From Sphingobacteriaceae bacterium (lineage in GTDB: Bacteria; Bacteroidota; Bacteroidia; B-17B0; Aurantibacillaceae): a stretch of DNA of 33,078 bases. Position 1 is the stretch's first letter, and each line of letters begins with the position of its first letter. Shown here one piece after another: positions 17,101 through 23,189 of this stretch. The notes below the pieces were generated by a model that saw only the letters and a program-made list of their open reading frames with translations, was not told the origin of the DNA and searched no databases. Made by a program: the position numbers and the translations under genes. The stretch spans positions 1-33,078 of the forward strand of contig JAHEYG010000031.1 in NCBI GenBank assembly GCA_023251725.1. Reading direction: 5' to 3'.

Positions 17101-18720
17101 GATTTAAACACCGGGTGCGTTTCAACAACCACTGTTGCGGTTGTAACGAATACTAACGTTCCTATTACCGCTACAATAACTCCGGCAACTTGTACCGGAA
17201 CTGTTTCTAATAATAATGGTACAATAACATTAGGAAACTTTACGGTGATAGATAAGTACGATTATGTTGCGGGTGTTACTTATACCGGAGCGGCAACTTA
17301 CGCTACGGCTACTAACATTCCTATTTCAGGTATAATAACAAATACTTTAAGTAATCCTCTCGTAAATACACCTTACACCGTAAGAATTTTCGGCGGCGCT
17401 AATGGTTGCTTTAAGGATACAACTTTAATATTAATTCCTGTTGATTGTTCAACTGCTAATTCTTTAGGAATTGCTAAAGCGGTTAGCACACCTACATTAA
17501 ATGGTAATGGTTCGTATGATGTAATATATAAAGTGGTGGTTAGAAATACAGGAGCTTTAGATTTAAATAATTTATTGTTGACTGAAAATCTGAATGCAAC
17601 TTTCCCTCTTCCTACAACATTCTCTGTTACCTCCTTGCCGGTGATTACAACTGCTGCAGGAACAAGTTTAACTTTGAACGGTACATTCGACGGGTCTTCG
17701 CAAACAAATATCACTACCGCGCTTACAAGTACCTTGGCTGCGGGAAGAACGGATACAATAATATTTACAGTAAATATTAAACCCAATGGATTCTTCGGAA
17801 CATTTAATAATCGGGTGATTGGTGTTGGCACAACAACTACATTAGCAACTTTAGTTGATACTTCCAATGTGGGAATAAATCCGGATCCGGATGCCGATGG
17901 TAATCCAACTAACAATAATATCCCGACTCCGCTTAATTTTACGCCTGACCTTTTCTTTGGATTAACTAAAGAAGGTTCGGTAAGCGCTAAGTTACCTGAC
18001 AATACTTTTGATATAACTTATACTATTAGTGTTCATAATTTAGGTAACGATACATTGAGGAATGTGGTTGTAAAAGATAAATTATTCCAAACCACTATTA
18101 AGTTACCGGCAACTTACACAATGAAAACTGCTCCTCTTACCACCGGAAATTTAGTTCCTAATCCATTGTACGAGGGTAATACTGTAACAGATTTATTAAT
18201 TCCTTCAACCAGCAAAATGGCTCCGGGCAATGTGAATACGATTGTATTTACAATAAACGTTAAACCTGATACAGTCCATGTCATATACAACGTTGCAACC
18301 GGAACAGCAGTTGGTACCGGAGCAGTTGCGGTAACTGATACTTCTAACGCAGGAAACAATCCGGATATTAATAATAATGGTATTTGGAATGAACCTTCAG
18401 ACAATATTCCAACGGTATTGGTAATTCCGGATACTGAATTATTTATTCCGGAAGCATTTACTCCGAACGGTGATGGTAAAAATGATTACTTCCACATCAG
18501 AGGAATTGCCGGAATAGAAAGCATTTTAACAGTGTATAACCGATGGGGTAATATCGTTTACAAAAAAGACAATTACGATAATACTTGGCAGGGTTATCCA
18601 AATGCCGGTGGACTAACATTGGGTACAGATAAATTACCTCCGGGAACTTACTATTACATTTTAGAATTTAAACACGGAGAGTATAAAACCACTAATGGCT
18701 TTGTTGTCTTACAATATTAA
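8104..18720 (+). CDS. Giant repeat adhesin with T9SS type B (gliding-associated) C-terminal domain
   Basis: A 3,538-residue secreted surface protein. The signal peptide is about residues 1-25. Residues ~99-316 form a Cys-rich region (GFEAGNITGW start, then CVFVSLGWQKYSIDLTSYIG) resembling jelly-roll or lectin-like ectodomains; ~331-397 look like a SprB/PKD-type module (GGLSPYTWDGPPLSG). Residues ~397-2860 are 34 tandem Ig-like modules of about 72 residues, each with an AxC and an NGxC-type cysteine and a YTWNPG core (WSTG in the first). Two modules with GWSGP and NWNGP cores follow (~2890-3050), then two DUF11-like domains (~3118-3280, ~3281-3440). The end (3445-3538: EAFTPNGDGKNDYF, VYNRWGNIVY, LPPGTYYYIL) is the CHU_C domain that directs export through the type IX system. 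Its PorP/SprF and OmpA neighbours parallel the sprB locus. An adhesive or gliding role is inferred; the ligand is unknown. Confidence 0.92.
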   Translation: MKNITKTLLVSLVLGFSILNPLFSQHNKSNSKRIISPDSLRDFDESAWRQSALINGGYIGDELNIALYYAKREHIINKYYPNTYDINNYKTLPSNVLNAPCVNEGFEAGNITGWTATSGTNTNSCAYPTATVPLGMGPTLTVLTTPLIDPVTGNLVPNSPLGGTMVAKLNNTSVGGKVIKLTQTFNVTPGNYLYDFAYYAVQNGPHTCCQQPGMKVRLRDCIGNLLACPDFSFNAPATNSATCPGTGPATWSQTAIGCPFQCVFVSLGWQKYSIDLTSYIGSCVTVEVMVMDCQPTGHYLYAYFDSNCNQMLLGVNGAPVSMPTQTLVVQAPCATTATLTAPGGLSPYTWDGPPLSGITSNTNQTISTAVPGNYTLQMNPFGICTPIFRIITLQFVPPLTVTATPSVICSAGSSTLTASGATTYTWSTGPTTPTTVVTPLGTTIYTVTAQTSTCITTGTIQVTVSFNPTITIAASAPTVCAGSPVTFTANGASTYTWNPGGLTGSVVVVTPTTSTTYTCTGSIASGCMGSATVFINVVATPTVTAFTSTSTICNGGSATLFAGGATTYTWNPGALSGAVVVVSPTVTTTYTVSGANGGACVGTSTVTLIVSTPTILISSSPPSICTGNSATLTASGAFTYTWNPGLLTGTSVTVTPPSTTIYTITGTNTLACVNAATFQLVVNITPTVTAVPTPTAICSGFSGTLTGSGATTYTWNPGGLTGTNVTVSPTITTIYTVTGSNGPCSNTNTVSLTVNSSPTITANASPTAICSGNTTTLTGTGAISYTWNPGALVGAVVTVTPGVTTTYTLTGINAFGCTSTRTVLVNVTITPTVTASSSPTAICLGSTAVLTGIGATTYTWNPGALTGSTISVSPASTTIYTVVGANGVCTDTKTVSLTVNPNPTITAISSPTAICAGASATLTGSGGTTYTWNPGAITGATITVTPASTTIYTVIGSNGTCSSTGTVLLTVNANPTVSAISSPTAICVAGSVTLTASGALSYTWNPGALAGTTVVVTPTINTTYTLTGVNAVGCTNSNTILVVVNTLPTVTASSSPTAICVGASATLSAVGATTYSWNPGALIGASVTVNPIVTTIYTVTGTSGACSSTATLTLIVNANPTVTASSSPTAICSGNSATLTGGGASTYTWNPGALTGATVTVSPIINTTYTLNGTNAAGCTSTQTVTLIVTTTPTVTAVSSPTAICSGASATLTSSGATTYTWNPGAITGGTITVTPTITTIYTVTGSNGSCTNTRTVSLTVNANPTVTASSSPTAICIGSSATLTGVGALTYTWNPGALVGTNVTVSPTITTIYTVTGSNGNCSNTNTVSLTVNALPTLTATSSPTAICSGASSTLTGSGASTYTWNPGALTGSTVTVTPVVTTIYTLTGTSVSGCVNTKTVSVNVTTTPTVIASSSPTNICSGSSATLTGSGATTYSWNPGALVGATVVVSPTITTTYTLIGANGVCTNSQTVSLIVTSSPTVIASASPTAICSGNSSTLSASGAISYTWNPGAIIGGTITVSPGVTTTYTVIGTNGLGCTNSQTLSLNVTATPTITASSSPTSICVGASATLTGLGAGSYTWNPGALTGTNVTVSPTVTTIYTVTGANGACLNTQTVSLTVNANPTVTASSSPTAICSGASATLTGSGATSYTWNPGALTGTNVTVSPTVTTIYTVTGNNGTCSNTNTISLTVNANPTVSAVSSPTSICVAGSVTLTASGALSYTWNPGATVSANVVVSPTVTTTYTVDGVNAAGCTNSFTLAVVVNTVPVVNAFSTSTAVCLGGSATLTAVGATTYTWNPGAIPGSTLAVTPLITTIYTVTGANGTCSGTATISLVVNPNPTVTAVLTPTSICSGNTATFTASGAITYTWNPGGLSGTTVTVSPGTTTTYSVRGTDASGCKNTYTFSLLVTPTPTLTAISSPTSICSGASATLTGSGATSYTWNPGALGGGTVVVTPTVNTTYTLTGDNGGCTSSQTLQVNVNTTPTVTAISSPTSICSGASSTLTGSGATTYTWNPGAISGATVVVTPTVTTTYTLTGDNGGCTSTQTVLLNVNPSPTLTANSSPTAICSGGTATLTGSGATSYTWNPGALSGALVTVSPASTTTYTLIGSSGGCTSTQTVLLVVNTTPTITANSTPTSLCLGSSATLTAAGATSYTWNPGALTGTSVVVSPTITTTYTITGVNGTCASSTQTLLLTVVGNPTVNAFAAPSPICSGASSTLSAFGAVTYTWNPGTITGNPITVTPTITTNYTVTGANASGCIGTRTLNVIVINSPTLNAISNPTSICSGATATLGAIGAVSYTWNPGALAGNTVVVSPTVTTNYTVTGANGFGCTSTKTVTLIVLSTPTIIATSSPTALCVGNSATLTGNGALTYTWNPGALTGSAVVVSPTVTTNYTITGANGACGSNTATLSLTVNSNPTVTAATSPTILCSGSSATLTGTGATTYTWNPGAITGATVVVTPTITTTYSLTGTNASGCTNTQTVSLSINPNPTLTVASTPTSICVSGNVTLTASGATSYTWNPGALTTGTIVVSPTVTTTYSITGANITGCSTTNTLAVVVNTVPIVTAVSSSTAICSGSSATLTGGGATTYTWNPGAIAGTTVVVTPTITTIYTVTGANGSCSNTQTVSLTVNPGPTVTASSSPTAMCAGSSATLTSSGALSYTWNPGAVTGSTVVVTPTVTTTYSVTGVDIIGCTNTATLLLNVNTPTIIAIGSPTAICMVGSSTLTASGAATYTWNPGALSGPTVVVTPPATTTYTVSGTNAFGCIGSSTLMIVINTMPTVTAVSSNTNICSGTSATLTGSGATTYTWNPGALTGSIVTVSPVINTTYTLTGANGACFNSTTLAIVVIPSPTGVTASNNGPLTCTFTSVNLFGATTSTNITYGWSGPAAFTSTVQNPTGISTGGTYTLTVTSVATGCSTSATTAVIANTVLPTPTITPTGSITCISFTVGLNTVVTPTLVTYNWNGPASFTSAVQNPTVNVAGNYTVVITDLNTGCVSTTTVAVVTNTNVPITATITPATCTGTVSNNNGTITLGNFTVIDKYDYVAGVTYTGAATYATATNIPISGIITNTLSNPLVNTPYTVRIFGGANGCFKDTTLILIPVDCSTANSLGIAKAVSTPTLNGNGSYDVIYKVVVRNTGALDLNNLLLTENLNATFPLPTTFSVTSLPVITTAAGTSLTLNGTFDGSSQTNITTALTSTLAAGRTDTIIFTVNIKPNGFFGTFNNRVIGVGTTTTLATLVDTSNVGINPDPDADGNPTNNNIPTPLNFTPDLFFGLTKEGSVSAKLPDNTFDITYTISVHNLGNDTLRNVVVKDKLFQTTIKLPATYTMKTAPLTTGNLVPNPLYEGNTVTDLLIPSTSKMAPGNVNTIVFTINVKPDTVHVIYNVATGTAVGTGAVAVTDTSNAGNNPDINNNGIWNEPSDNIPTVLVIPDTELFIPEAFTPNGDGKNDYFHIRGIAGIESILTVYNRWGNIVYKKDNYDNTWQGYPNAGGLTLGTDKLPPGTYYYILEFKHGEYKTTNGFVVLQY
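9292..16690 (+). repeat. 34 tandem Ig-like coding modules (~217 bp each) in the adhesin
   Basis: Counting the aromatic core (YTWNPG or YSWNPG, once YTWSTG) gives 34 consecutive modules. All 34 keep two cysteines, one in the AICSG-like strand and one in the NGxC or NAxGC segment, consistent with an Ig-type intradomain disulfide. Modules come in two lengths: four residues (S) or five (L) between the Gly after the YTVTG strand and the second Cys. Modules 4-23 read L-S-L-S-S four times in a row. I count only 14 Asp, Lys or Arg and no Glu across about 2,460 residues. DNA copies are related but not identical. Confidence 0.9.
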
Positions 18721-18749
18721 TTATAAATAAAAATATTAAATTGAATATT

Positions 18750-19700
18750 ATGAAATCAACTTTAAAATTCGCAAAAATAACTTGTATCTGTTTGTTGTTT
18801 TTTACCAATGTAAAAACAACAAAAGCGCAATACGATGCTATGTTCACGCAATACATGTTTAACGAAATGTTTATTAACCCGGGTTACGCCGGCAGTAAAG
18901 AAGCCATGGCCGTAACTGCTGCTCACCGTCAACAGTGGGTAAATTTTCCGGGGCGCCCGGTGACGACAACGTTCTCGTTGCACGGACCATTAATGGGAAA
19001 TAAAATGGGATTAGGATTAAGTTTTCTCAATGAAAATGTTGGGGTATTAGACCGCAACCTGATTTATTTAAGTTACGCTTACCGTTTGAAATTAGGTCCC
19101 GGACAATTATCTTTCGGATTACAAGGCGGTATTCATAACCAGCTTAATCGTCTCTCTGAATTAAAAACCACCGATGGAGGCGATGTGCAATTGGTACAAA
19201 ATACTCCTAATTTGATTTCGCCTAATTTTGGATTTGGTATTTATTATTACACCCCAAAGTTTTACGCGGGTATTTCTATTCCCAGAATGATTGATGATAA
19301 TGTTATTATTAATAGTGTTGGCGACGTTGTGCAGAATACAAAAATTACGCCACAAAAATTTCATTACTATTTAACGGTAGGAAGAATGTTTACATTTAAC
19401 GATAATTTAAAACTTAAAGCGCAGGCAATGATTACTGCTGTGCAAAATGCGCCGCTTTTATTCAATATCAATGCCAATTTGTTGATCAAGAATTTAATCT
19501 GGGCCGGGGTTTCTTATAGAAGTTTTGCAGATCTTTCGGCTTTAGTTGGAGTACAAATTACTCCTCATTTTGTATTTAGCTATTCTTACGATTTCCCGTT
19601 AACACAAGTTCAAAATTACACATCGGGCTCGCACGAATTTGCTTTAGGTTATCTTTTTTCTTTTAAAGGCAGAAAAGTTAGTAGTCCGCGTTATTTTTAA
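18750..19700 (+). CDS. PorP/SprF family type IX secretion outer-membrane protein
   Basis: A 316-residue protein from the ATG at 18750; a TTG nine bases upstream is in frame but less likely. The signal peptide (CICLLFFTNVKTTKA) is cleaved near AQYDAMFTQYMFNEMF, the characteristic mature start of the PorP/SprF family. Family features follow: INPGYAGSKEAMAVTAAHRQ, a series of amphipathic strands (GLGLSFLNENVGVLDRN, LSFGLQGGIHNQLN) and a C-terminal barrel-like end (EFALGYLFSF). PorP/SprF proteins are T9SS components. SprF-type paralogues beside giant adhesins are needed for delivery of their partner, as known for SprB/SprF in Flavobacterium. It starts 29 bp behind the adhesin stop and 8 bp ahead of the OmpA gene, so I infer it is the dedicated partner of the adhesin. 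Confidence 0.9.
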   Translation: MKSTLKFAKITCICLLFFTNVKTTKAQYDAMFTQYMFNEMFINPGYAGSKEAMAVTAAHRQQWVNFPGRPVTTTFSLHGPLMGNKMGLGLSFLNENVGVLDRNLIYLSYAYRLKLGPGQLSFGLQGGIHNQLNRLSELKTTDGGDVQLVQNTPNLISPNFGFGIYYYTPKFYAGISIPRMIDDNVIINSVGDVVQNTKITPQKFHYYLTVGRMFTFNDNLKLKAQAMITAVQNAPLLFNINANLLIKNLIWAGVSYRSFADLSALVGVQITPHFVFSYSYDFPLTQVQNYTSGSHEFALGYLFSFKGRKVSSPRYF

Positions 19701-19708
19701 TAATCATT

Positions 19709-21925
19709 ATGAAAAATTACAACATGAATAAATCTATTATATCACTCATTGTTTTAAGCACAATTAATTTTTGTGCAATGGCTCAGGATAAAGCCGTGTT
19801 AGCTGCGAATAAGCTTTACGATGAAAAATCGTATTCAGAAGCTATTCCTACCTATGAAAAAGTCATTAAAAAAGACAGTACCAATGCACTTGTTTTATCT
19901 AAGTTGGCAGATTGTTATCGTTTAACCAATAATGCGAAAGGACAAATGCTTTGTTACGGCAAATTAGTTACCTCCGGTAAAGCTGAACCTATTCAAAAAT
20001 TATATTATGGTGAAGCGTTGATGGAATTAGGCCGATATGATGAAGCCACTAAAGTAATGGATGAATATACCGGCGATAGCAGAGGTAAAGTGTTTTCGAA
20101 ATCAATTGCGAATTTAAAAGCATTTTCAAAAAACGAAGATGCTTATAAAGTGGATTCGGTTTCTTTTAATTCAACCGAAAACGATTTCTCTCCCACAATG
20201 TTTAATGGATTTCAAATTGTATTTACATCTTCCCGCAATAAAACCAGTTGGATAAGTCGTAAACATGGTTGGACCGGAAATAACTATTACAGTTTATACA
20301 CTACCGAAAAAGATTTAGGCGGCAAGTTTTTTAAACCAACCTTGTTTATGAAAGACTTACAGTCGAAATACAATGACGGGCCGGTTTGTTTTGGCAGAGA
20401 TAATAAAACAGTTTATTTCACCAGAAACAATTCTAAGAAAAAGGCCGGACAGAGTGCTGAAGGAACATATAAATTAAAAATATTTCAGGCTACATTAAAT
20501 GTTGATGGTTTTGAACGTGTGTATGAATTACCATTTAATAATAAAGAATATAATTGCGCGCATCCTTCGCTTTCGCCAGATGGACAAACATTATATTTCG
20601 CATCCGACATGGGTGGTGGAATGGGCGGTTTGGATATTTGGTGTAGTAAAATGGGTGCCGATGGCGTTTGGGGAACTCCAAAAAATATGGGTGATAAAGT
20701 AAACACTGCGGGAAACGAAATGTTTCCATTTATCACTATCGATACTCTTTTATATTTTGCTTCAAACGGTTTAGATGGTATTGGCGGATTGGATATTTAT
20801 GAAGTAAAAATAAAAAATGGCGTACCGCGTAAAGTGTATAATATGGGCAAACCTGTTAACAGCCAGGCCGACGATTTTGGAATTACTTTGGCAGATGATG
20901 GAATGAGCGGTTACATTAGCTCTAATCGATTACACGGCGGTACTAACGACGATATTTTTTCATTAGCTGTGTTGCGTAAAGTGAAAAGAGGAAAAACAGT
21001 TAACATTGTTACAAAAGATAAAGACTCGGGCGAATTATTAGCTAATACCCGAATTTTAATTAATAATGATTCGGTTAGAACAAATGATAAAGGAGAATAT
21101 CAGACTATCATTGAAGATGAATTGTCTTATAGATTAAATGCAAATAAAACCGACTATTTTGATGTTTCAGATTCTGTTTCAACAAGAAGTTCAGAAGAAG
21201 ATGAATTTACAAAAACATTATTACTGGAAAAAGATCCTAAGTTAGCTTTAGTTGGTTTTGTTTTGGATGCAAAAGATAACACTGCTATTGACGGTGCAAA
21301 AATTACAGTACTTGATAACACTCCTAATACCATTTTTGATCAGTATACTACAACTGCCGCCGGAGATTACAGAAAATCTTTATACGGTAAAAAAATCGGC
21401 GATAAATTAAATTACCAGATTACATTGGAGAAAGCTGGATATTTAAAAAAGGTGATAACCTTTACTTATGACATTACAAAACCCGGCGACATTCAACTAA
21501 ACGAATTATTAAACATGCGTATTGGTAAAGTAGCTGTGGGAATGGATTTGGCAAAAATGATTGACATTAAACCCATTTATTTTGATTTAGGAAAATCAAA
21601 AGTAAGACCTGATGCTGCCATTGAATTAGATAAAGTTGTAGCCGCAATGAAAGAATATCCGAACATGATAATTGAATTAGGTTCGCACACCGATTGCCGC
21701 TCAACAGCCGCTTCTAACTTAAAACTTTCTGATGCGCGTGCTAAAGCCAGTGCCGCTTATATTGTGAAAAAAGGAATTCCTAAAATCAGAATTTTAGGAA
21801 AAGGTTATGGCGAGAAAAAAATATTAAATGGTTGTATTTGCGAAGGAAAAGTAAAACCAACTTGTTCTGAAGACGACCACGCTAAAAACAGAAGAACAGA
21901 ATTTATCATCACTAAACTGAAATAG
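19709..21925 (+). CDS. TPR-PD40-OmpA family envelope protein
   Basis: A 738-residue exported protein; an ATG at 19724 is an equally good start, giving a cleaner signal peptide (MNKSIISLIVLSTINFCAMA). Domain order: TPR helices (~25-130; LYDEKSYSEAIPTYEKVIKK), PD40 propeller repeats (~150-420; HPSLSPDGQTLYFASDMGGG, GIGGLDIYEV), two carboxypeptidase-regulatory-like domains (~430-610) and an OmpA-like peptidoglycan-binding domain (~620-738; PIYFDLGKSKVRPDA, IIELGSHTDCR, NRRTEFII). This is the architecture of OmpA-anchored proteins encoded beside PorP/SprF paralogues and linked to T9SS and gliding. It should anchor the outer-membrane export complex to the cell wall. It follows the PorP gene by 8 bp and an intrinsic terminator follows it, closing the adhesin operon. 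Confidence 0.9.
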   Translation: MKNYNMNKSIISLIVLSTINFCAMAQDKAVLAANKLYDEKSYSEAIPTYEKVIKKDSTNALVLSKLADCYRLTNNAKGQMLCYGKLVTSGKAEPIQKLYYGEALMELGRYDEATKVMDEYTGDSRGKVFSKSIANLKAFSKNEDAYKVDSVSFNSTENDFSPTMFNGFQIVFTSSRNKTSWISRKHGWTGNNYYSLYTTEKDLGGKFFKPTLFMKDLQSKYNDGPVCFGRDNKTVYFTRNNSKKKAGQSAEGTYKLKIFQATLNVDGFERVYELPFNNKEYNCAHPSLSPDGQTLYFASDMGGGMGGLDIWCSKMGADGVWGTPKNMGDKVNTAGNEMFPFITIDTLLYFASNGLDGIGGLDIYEVKIKNGVPRKVYNMGKPVNSQADDFGITLADDGMSGYISSNRLHGGTNDDIFSLAVLRKVKRGKTVNIVTKDKDSGELLANTRILINNDSVRTNDKGEYQTIIEDELSYRLNANKTDYFDVSDSVSTRSSEEDEFTKTLLLEKDPKLALVGFVLDAKDNTAIDGAKITVLDNTPNTIFDQYTTTAAGDYRKSLYGKKIGDKLNYQITLEKAGYLKKVITFTYDITKPGDIQLNELLNMRIGKVAVGMDLAKMIDIKPIYFDLGKSKVRPDAAIELDKVVAAMKEYPNMIIELGSHTDCRSTAASNLKLSDARAKASAAYIVKKGIPKIRILGKGYGEKKILNGCICEGKVKPTCSEDDHAKNRRTEFIITKLK

Positions 21926-21942
21926 ACTCTCACCCTCCTAAA

Positions 21943-21959
21943 CCTCCCAAAGGGGGAGG
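21943..21959. repeat. Short GC-rich palindrome after the OmpA gene
   Basis: CCTCCC (21943-21948), loop AAAGG, then GGGAGG (21954-21959), 17 bp after the OmpA stop. It stands out in AT-rich DNA. A T-run does not follow, so it is not a standard intrinsic terminator. It may be a small dispersed palindromic element or a 3'-end stabilising hairpin. Confidence 0.5.
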
Positions 21960-22004
21960 GACAATAAACATTTGGAAGGATAAGGGAAAAAATATTTATT
22001 TAAT

Positions 22005-22033
22005 AAAAAAGAGTTCTTCGGAGCTCTTTTTTT
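22005..22033 (+). terminator. Intrinsic terminator of the adhesin-porP-ompA operon
   Basis: AAAAAAGAG pairs with CTCTTTTTT around an inner TTC/GAG extension and a TTCG tetraloop, ending in a T-run. This is a clean rho-independent terminator about 80 bp after the OmpA stop. The A-run on the other side means it could act in both directions, but only plus-strand genes flank it. Confidence 0.8.
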
Positions 22034-22071
22034 ATTTACAAAAAATCCTAATTAATCTAAAATATGGCCAA

Positions 22072-22119
22072 TTTGTTGGTTTTATCGCCGGTAAATTTGC
22101 CATTAAAAATGTATATTTG
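22072..22119 (+). promoter_or_regulatory. Candidate promoter(s) for the patatin-porin genes
   Basis: Two exact matches to the Bacteroidota -7 consensus TAnnTTTG occur here: TAAATTTG at 22092-22099 and TATATTTG at 22112-22119. TTTG at 22072-22075 is 16 bp upstream of the first, slightly short of the usual spacing. Position after a terminator and 23-43 bp before the patatin ATG supports a promoter. Confidence 0.45.
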
Positions 22120-22141
22120 GTAATTGTACCCAATATTTTAA

Positions 22142-23173
22142 ATGAATACTAAAATTAAAAAAGTAGGAATTGCACTTCAGGGAGGCGGCGCTCATGGAGC
22201 CTTTACATGGGGAGTACTTGACCGCTTACTGGAAGCAGAAAACATTGTTGCGGACGCGATGTGCGGTACCAGCGCCGGAGCCGTTAACGCTGTTGTTTGT
22301 GCTTACGGTTTGCATGTGGGCGGACCAGCAAAGGCAAAAGAATTAATGGAAAAAGTTTGGCAAAAAATTGCACAAAGCGGCAGTTATTTTTTTAAGCCGG
22401 GCGGAGTAGATAAATATTTTGGCAGCGGCGATATTTATAATTCTCCCGGATATATTTGGTTCAATACTATTTCGCAATTTATGTCGCCCTACAATTTTAA
22501 TCCTTTAAATTATAATCCGCTTCGAAATATTTTAACGGAGTTGGTTGATTTTGAAGAACTGAATTTATACAATAAAAAGAAATTGTTTATTTGTGCTACC
22601 AACGTAAAAACAAATAGAGCGCGTGTTTTTACCAATAAAGAAATTACTGTGGATGCAATATTAGCGTCAACGTGTTTGCCGTTTTTGTTTCAAGCTGTCG
22701 AAATAGCAGGAGAATATTATTGGGACGGCGGCTATATGGGTAATCCACCAATTTTTCCATTAATCACCAATTCTAATATTAGTGATGTGGTGCTGGTTAA
22801 AATTAATTCAATTAATATCAATTCTGTTCCTACTACGGCCCGCGATATTGCCGACAGAGTAAATGAAATTTCTTTTAACAGCAGTTTAATTAATGAGATG
22901 AAGTTGATTCACTACCGAAACGAATTATTACGCAGTGGTGTTTTAAAGGTGGATGAAAAAATAAATCGCGAAATTTATGTTCATACCATTTCGGGTTACG
23001 ATGCCTTGAGTCAGTTAAGTTACAGCAGCAAGATGAATACCTCGTGGGAATTTTTACTGGAGTTAAAAGAAAAAGGAAGAGAAACCGCCAGCCAATGGCT
23101 CGAAACCGATTTTAAAGAAGTGGGAGTGAAATCTACTTTTGATGTTGAAGAACATTTTTTTGATAAGCTTTAA
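22142..23173 (+). CDS. Patatin-like phospholipase family protein
   Basis: A 343-residue cytoplasmic-type protein with no signal peptide. The patatin signature is complete: the oxyanion-hole loop GGGAHGAF (residues 14-21), the nucleophile elbow GTSAG with Ser44, and the second dyad residue Asp195 in DGGYMGNPP. The family hydrolyses acyl esters of phospholipids or related lipids; the physiological substrate is not evident. The opening KVGIALQGGGAHGAFTWGVL is typical of bacterial patatins of this length, and the last ~130 residues form a helical tail common in the group. The porin start is 16 bp after the stop, so the two are probably co-transcribed; whether they share a lipid- or envelope-related role is open. 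Confidence 0.92.
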   Translation: MNTKIKKVGIALQGGGAHGAFTWGVLDRLLEAENIVADAMCGTSAGAVNAVVCAYGLHVGGPAKAKELMEKVWQKIAQSGSYFFKPGGVDKYFGSGDIYNSPGYIWFNTISQFMSPYNFNPLNYNPLRNILTELVDFEELNLYNKKKLFICATNVKTNRARVFTNKEITVDAILASTCLPFLFQAVEIAGEYYWDGGYMGNPPIFPLITNSNISDVVLVKINSININSVPTTARDIADRVNEISFNSSLINEMKLIHYRNELLRSGVLKVDEKINREIYVHTISGYDALSQLSYSSKMNTSWEFLLELKEKGRETASQWLETDFKEVGVKSTFDVEEHFFDKL

Positions 23174-23189
23174 TTTAATTAAGCCTGTA

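Noticed and set aside
17373-18002. Long antisense reading frames under the adhesin (also 11391-11756, 16176-16541, 18114-18404)
   Set aside because: They mirror the Thr/Val/Pro-rich repeat coding strand, have low-complexity translations with no recognisable domain, and sit fully inside a well-supported gene.
23139-23189. Upstream start for the porin, overlapping the patatin gene
   Set aside because: It would place 17 extra residues before a perfect signal peptide.
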